From Parundibacterium terreum (GTDB lineage Bacteria > Pseudomonadota > Gammaproteobacteria > Burkholderiales > Burkholderiaceae_D), in assembly GCF_014636315.1 (NCBI RefSeq), contig NZ_BMED01000007.1:62001-126000 (forward strand): DNA of 64,000 bases. The letters run 5' to 3'. The notes under the pieces are model-generated. The model was not told where the DNA came from and did not search any database. It was given only the letters and a program-made list of their open reading frames with translations. This document shows positions 61,020-64,000 of this stretch, piece after piece. Every line of letters begins with the position of its first letter. Within the stretch, counting starts at the first letter, position 1. A program made the position numbers and the translations under genes.

Positions 61020-62645
61020 TTAGTAGACGTCGCGCCTGTAGTTGCCTTCTTCCGCCATCTGTTCCAATTTTTCCTGGCCCAGGATCACGCCCAGCGCAGC
61101 GTGCACGCCGGCGGCCATGCCTTCCAGGCTGCCGCAGACATAGATGGCGGCGCCATCGGCTACCCACAGGCGCAGTCGTTCTGCCTGCTCGCTAAGCCTG
61201 TCCTGCACATAGACCCGATGTGCCTGGTCGCGGGAGAAGGCCAGATCCAGGTGTTGCAGCACGCCGCTGGCCAGCCAGGCTTCCAGTTCTTCGCGATGGA
61301 AATAGTCGTGTGCCGCATTGCGCTCGCCAAACAACAGCCAGTTTTGCATATGGCCGGCTTTTTCCCTGGCCCTGAGGTGCGCACGCAGTCCGGCCAGGCC
61401 GGTGCCGTTACCCACCAGTATCATCGGGCGGCCGTCTTCCGGCGCCTGGAAGCTGCGATTTTCCCTGACACGCAATGCGATGTCGCCTTGCAGCGGCGCA
61501 TATTCGGTCAGCCAACCCGAGCCCAGCCCCAGATCGCCATTGTCCAGTTGCGTCTGGCGCACCAGCAATTCCAGCTTGCCATCCGCCGGGATGGAGGCGA
61601 TCGAATATTCGCGGTGCGGCAGCGGTCTTAGCGCATCGGCCAATTGCTGCGCAGACTGGCCTTGCAGCACAGCGCCTTCCTGTTCTTTATGCGGCAACAG
61701 GCAAGTTGCCAGGTGATCCGTCAATGAAACTCGCTGTCCCGCGACGCTGACCGGCGCCAGCGGGTCTAGCTGCAGGCGGGTGATAAGCTCTTGCACTTTT
61801 TGCGGCGCATTGCGCGGGCCTATCTCGGCGATGTCGCCGGCTTGCCAGTTGCTACTGGTACCTTCGGGGCCAAGCAATGCTAGGTGGAAAGCCGGCGCAC
61901 CTGCGCTGCCCGGGTTCAGCAGCTTGCGTTCTGCCAGTGTCCAGTTGGCATATGCCGGTGCGCTCCAGTCTGCCATGTCGGTGTGGCCGCTCAGTACGCC
62001 CAGATGATGCTGCCAGTGTCGCAGTGCGCCTTCATCACCATTATCCACTTTTATTGTATCGAACAATGTGCGCGCACCTTGGTGGCGCAGCCAGTGTTCC
62101 AGCCTGTGGCCGAAGGCGCAATACTGTTCATAGCTGCTGTCGCCCAATGCCATCACACCGTATTGCAAATGTGCCAGCGGCAGGGCCTGCCCCATCAGTT
62201 TGCGGGCAAAGCCTGCCGCGCTGTCCGGTGCATCCCCTTCTCCTGTCGTGCTGACGATGAACAGGATACGGCTTGCGGCATCCAGCATGGCTTTGTCCAG
62301 CTTTGCCAGTGACAGCAAGCGCACCGCCATGCCGCCGTCCTGCAAGGCCTGCGCAGTCTGCAAGGCGATTTGTTCTGCATAACCGGTCTGGCTGGCATAA
62401 ACCACCAGCATCGCGTCCTGGCTGCTGCCTTCAGCAGTTGCCAGTTGCAGGCCGAGTTGCTGTTTATTCCTGGTTTTCAGATAAGTGACGAAACAAAATG
62501 CCAGGTAAGCCAGCACCAGCAATGCCGCCGTGAACATGCGGCCATTCTGGCTATCCAGCAAGTGGCTGCGGCTGATGCTGTATGTGGAAATCGCCGCCAA
62601 TGCCAGGCTGGCAATCCACAGGTTTTTGGTCAGCAGCGATTTCAT
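61020..62645 (-). CDS. Membrane-anchored flavodoxin/FAD/NADPH reductase (sulfite reductase alpha-like)
   Basis: The 541-residue protein has two N-terminal membrane helices (LWIASLALAAISTYS and MFTAALLVLAYLAFCFVTYL). A flavodoxin domain follows (VYASQTGYAEQIALQTAQAL, residues ~78-97; STTGEGDAP; ALGDSSYEQYCAFG). Then come an FAD domain (REYSIAS) and an NAD(P) domain (GNGTGLAGL, YVCGSLEGMA, C-terminal RRDVY). The layout is like cytochrome P450 reductase or CysJ but membrane-bound. ATG 62645 is preferred over the 62702 extension, which overlaps ApbE. Next to apbE and DUF4198 it probably feeds electrons from NADPH to a membrane or extracytoplasmic flavin/haem partner (inference). Confidence 0.88.
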   Translation of the reverse strand: MKSLLTKNLWIASLALAAISTYSISRSHLLDSQNGRMFTAALLVLAYLAFCFVTYLKTRNKQQLGLQLATAEGSSQDAMLVVYASQTGYAEQIALQTAQALQDGGMAVRLLSLAKLDKAMLDAASRILFIVSTTGEGDAPDSAAGFARKLMGQALPLAHLQYGVMALGDSSYEQYCAFGHRLEHWLRHQGARTLFDTIKVDNGDEGALRHWQHHLGVLSGHTDMADWSAPAYANWTLAERKLLNPGSAGAPAFHLALLGPEGTSSNWQAGDIAEIGPRNAPQKVQELITRLQLDPLAPVSVAGQRVSLTDHLATCLLPHKEQEGAVLQGQSAQQLADALRPLPHREYSIASIPADGKLELLVRQTQLDNGDLGLGSGWLTEYAPLQGDIALRVRENRSFQAPEDGRPMILVGNGTGLAGLRAHLRAREKAGHMQNWLLFGERNAAHDYFHREELEAWLASGVLQHLDLAFSRDQAHRVYVQDRLSEQAERLRLWVADGAAIYVCGSLEGMAAGVHAALGVILGQEKLEQMAEEGNYRRDVY

Positions 62646-62682
62646 CGTGGTATCTCTTAATGATGTCTTTTGAAGTTGTAAA

Positions 62683-63702
62683 CTAATCCAGCATTGCTTC
62701 AAATGCCGGACTCATGCATTCTTCAAAGCCTTGTGCGGTGCGGCTGACAAAATATGCCGCGATATTCTGGCTGCGCGCATAGTCCATTCCCTCTTGCACA
62801 CCGAGCACGGTAAGCGCGGTGGACAGGCCATCGGCGATCATGCAACTGGTGTGCAATACTGTGACCGAGGCCAGCGCATGCTCTACCGGGTAGCCGGTGC
62901 GGGGGTCTATCGTGTGCGAATAGCGCCTGCCCTTGTGTTCGAAAAATCGGCGGTAGTCTCCTGACGTCGCCACGGACATTTCATGCAGTGCGATCAGGTT
63001 TTTTTGTGGCGATCCGTCATGTGTTGCAGCGCTGCTCAGAGGCAAAGGCTGTTCCAGTTCTACCCACCATGGGTCATTGTCCGGCTTGCAGCCATAGCCC
63101 CGCAATTCACCGCCGACCTCGACCAGGTAGCTTTGCACGCCTTGCTCCTGCAAGTATTGCGCAACATGGTCCACGCCGAAGCCCTTGGCGATCGAAGACA
63201 AGTCTATATACACGCCGCCGGGCTGCAAGGCGCGCTGTTCCAGGCGGTCCAGTTTGACCTCCCGCCATCCCCTGGCGGCGCGGGCATGGTCGATTGCAGC
63301 AGCAGCGGGGGCCTGGTCATGCCTGCCGCCGGGGCCGAAGCCCCACAGGTTGACCAGCGGGCCTACGCCGGGGTCGTAAGCGCCGTTGCTTTGCTGCGCG
63401 ATATATAGCGCATAATCCAGCACCTTGAAAAATTCCGGTGGCAATGCATGCCAGCTGCCGGCTTCGGCGCGGTTGAAGCGGCTCAGCGTAGAGCTGTCCA
63501 GCCAGGTGCTCATCTGTTCGACCACGCTGTCCAAGCGCTGCTGTATGCCTGCATGCAGTTGCTCCAGCGCCAGGTGATCCGGACGCACGAGCTTGACCGA
63601 CCAGGTCGTTCCCATGCTGTTACCCGCCAGGCTGTCTATCGTTGCAGATGGCGGGATGGATGGCGGTTGTGCCATCGTCAATGGGATCAGGACGCGATTC
63701 AT
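62683..63702 (-). CDS. apbE: FAD:protein FMN transferase (ApbE)
   Basis: The 339-residue protein has the ApbE signatures: NSMGTTWSVKL near residue 28, STLSRFNRAE, VYIDLSSIAKGFGVDHVAQY, VEVGGELRGYG, ATSGDYRRFF, SHTIDPRTGYPVEHA and ADGLSTAL. The enzyme attaches FMN covalently to Thr/Ser in target proteins. Unusually it has no signal peptide or lipobox, and an in-frame TGA just before ATG 63702 excludes a longer form, so this copy looks cytoplasmic. It lies 37 bp upstream of the flavoreductase start and 83 bp downstream of the DUF4198 gene. Confidence 0.92.
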   Translation of the reverse strand: MNRVLIPLTMAQPPSIPPSATIDSLAGNSMGTTWSVKLVRPDHLALEQLHAGIQQRLDSVVEQMSTWLDSSTLSRFNRAEAGSWHALPPEFFKVLDYALYIAQQSNGAYDPGVGPLVNLWGFGPGGRHDQAPAAAAIDHARAARGWREVKLDRLEQRALQPGGVYIDLSSIAKGFGVDHVAQYLQEQGVQSYLVEVGGELRGYGCKPDNDPWWVELEQPLPLSSAATHDGSPQKNLIALHEMSVATSGDYRRFFEHKGRRYSHTIDPRTGYPVEHALASVTVLHTSCMIADGLSTALTVLGVQEGMDYARSQNIAAYFVSRTAQGFEECMSPAFEAMLD

Positions 63703-63785
63703 TCAGGCCGGGGAAGAGTCATTTGGTGATATGGCGGACGGCAAGTCTTGCCATCCGCCCGTGCTGCACAAGATACTTGAGCCGC

Positions 63786-64000
63786 TTATTGCGGCAATAC
63801 TTCCAGTGTCGCGACATAGCTGGCGCGGCGCTCCTTGGCCGGTTTGGCAGCCTTGTCGTCTTTCAGCGAGGCTTCCAGCCAGTACATGCCGGCGGTAGGC
63901 CAGGTAACGCTGAATTTGCCATCTAGGTCAGTCGTTGCCGAAATTTCGTTCAGCTTGTTGCGGTAGCGTATGCCGCCGCTGATCACGCTGACTTTGACAT
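63786..64000 (-). CDS. DUF4198 family protein, C-terminal part (cut by window edge)
   Basis: Only the last ~71 residues are inside the window: VKVSVISGGIRYRNKLNEIS, then TDLDGKFSVTWPTAGMYWLE and a lysine-rich tail ending YVATLEVLPQ. This matches the C-terminal end of exported DUF4198 proteins, beta-rich domains often encoded with PepSY, DUF2271 and ApbE genes. The start, signal peptide and any partner genes lie beyond 64,000. The GTG at 63986 is internal and is not the start. Confidence 0.72.
   Translation of the reverse strand, partial: VKVSVISGGIRYRNKLNEISATTDLDGKFSVTWPTAGMYWLEASLKDDKAAKPAKERRASYVATLEVLPQ

Overview
The window looks like chromosomal DNA of a betaproteobacterium of the Burkholderiales, most likely Oxalobacteraceae (Herminiimonas/Undibacterium/Janthinobacterium-like). 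This rests on protein family content and the moderate GC of about 53-55 percent. No rRNA, tRNA, CRISPR array, insertion sequence or phage gene was seen. The assignment is inference, because no database search was possible.

Positions 1-36,693 hold one large exopolysaccharide / protein-sorting locus of the XrtA (exosortase A, PEP-CTERM) type. A minus-strand block (9,577 down to 1) encodes two GT4 glycosyltransferases, a membrane O-glycosylation ligase, two polysaccharide deacetylases, a CelD-like acyltransferase, a GT2 enzyme and a GT39-type membrane glycosyltransferase cut by the window edge. A good sigma-54-type promoter sits just before it. A plus-strand pair (10,210-12,260) makes UDP-sugars from UDP-glucuronate. 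A second, tightly packed minus-strand block (25,509 down to 12,380) carries the core XrtA set: chain-length protein, tyrosine autokinase, outer-membrane protein, AAA ATPase, DUF3473 deacetylase, FemAB-like protein, glycosyltransferase, exosortase A, second glycosyltransferase and asparagine-synthase-like amidotransferase. The export lipoprotein (26,144) reads away from it. Then come the TPR lipoprotein PrsT, another GNAT/FemAB-like protein, TviC- and TviB-like enzymes for GlcNAcA/GalNAcA, a PDZ-less HtrA-like protease and a polymerase/ligase-like membrane protein. Together these would make, polymerise, modify (deacetylation, amidation, acyl transfer) and export a uronic-acid-containing polymer. 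No PEP-CTERM substrate, PrsK/PrsR regulator, initiating transferase or flippase lies in the window.

Positions 36,801-41,021 are ordinary housekeeping or accessory genes: a LysE exporter, a YdcH-like protein, a YigZ/IMPACT protein, two small envelope proteins and EttA.

Positions 41,140-49,359 form a signalling and redox region: exported truncated haemoglobin, DUF3034 barrel, GGDEF/EAL protein and a MauL-like periplasmic cupredoxin on the minus strand, with one plus-strand sensory diguanylate cyclase inserted in the middle and another just after.

Positions 49,389-51,978 hold a DMT exporter with a translationally coupled LysE remnant, and divergent Lrp and LysR regulators. Positions 52,453-59,533 encode a giant indolepyruvate:ferredoxin oxidoreductase and the fused isobutyryl-CoA mutase IcmF, with a perfect 20-bp palindrome between them. 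Positions 59,589-60,228 contain two converging copies of a multi-hairpin repeat whose stems covary. After these come a winged-helix/HATPase protein and the start of a flavin electron-transfer module (membrane flavoreductase, ApbE, DUF4198).
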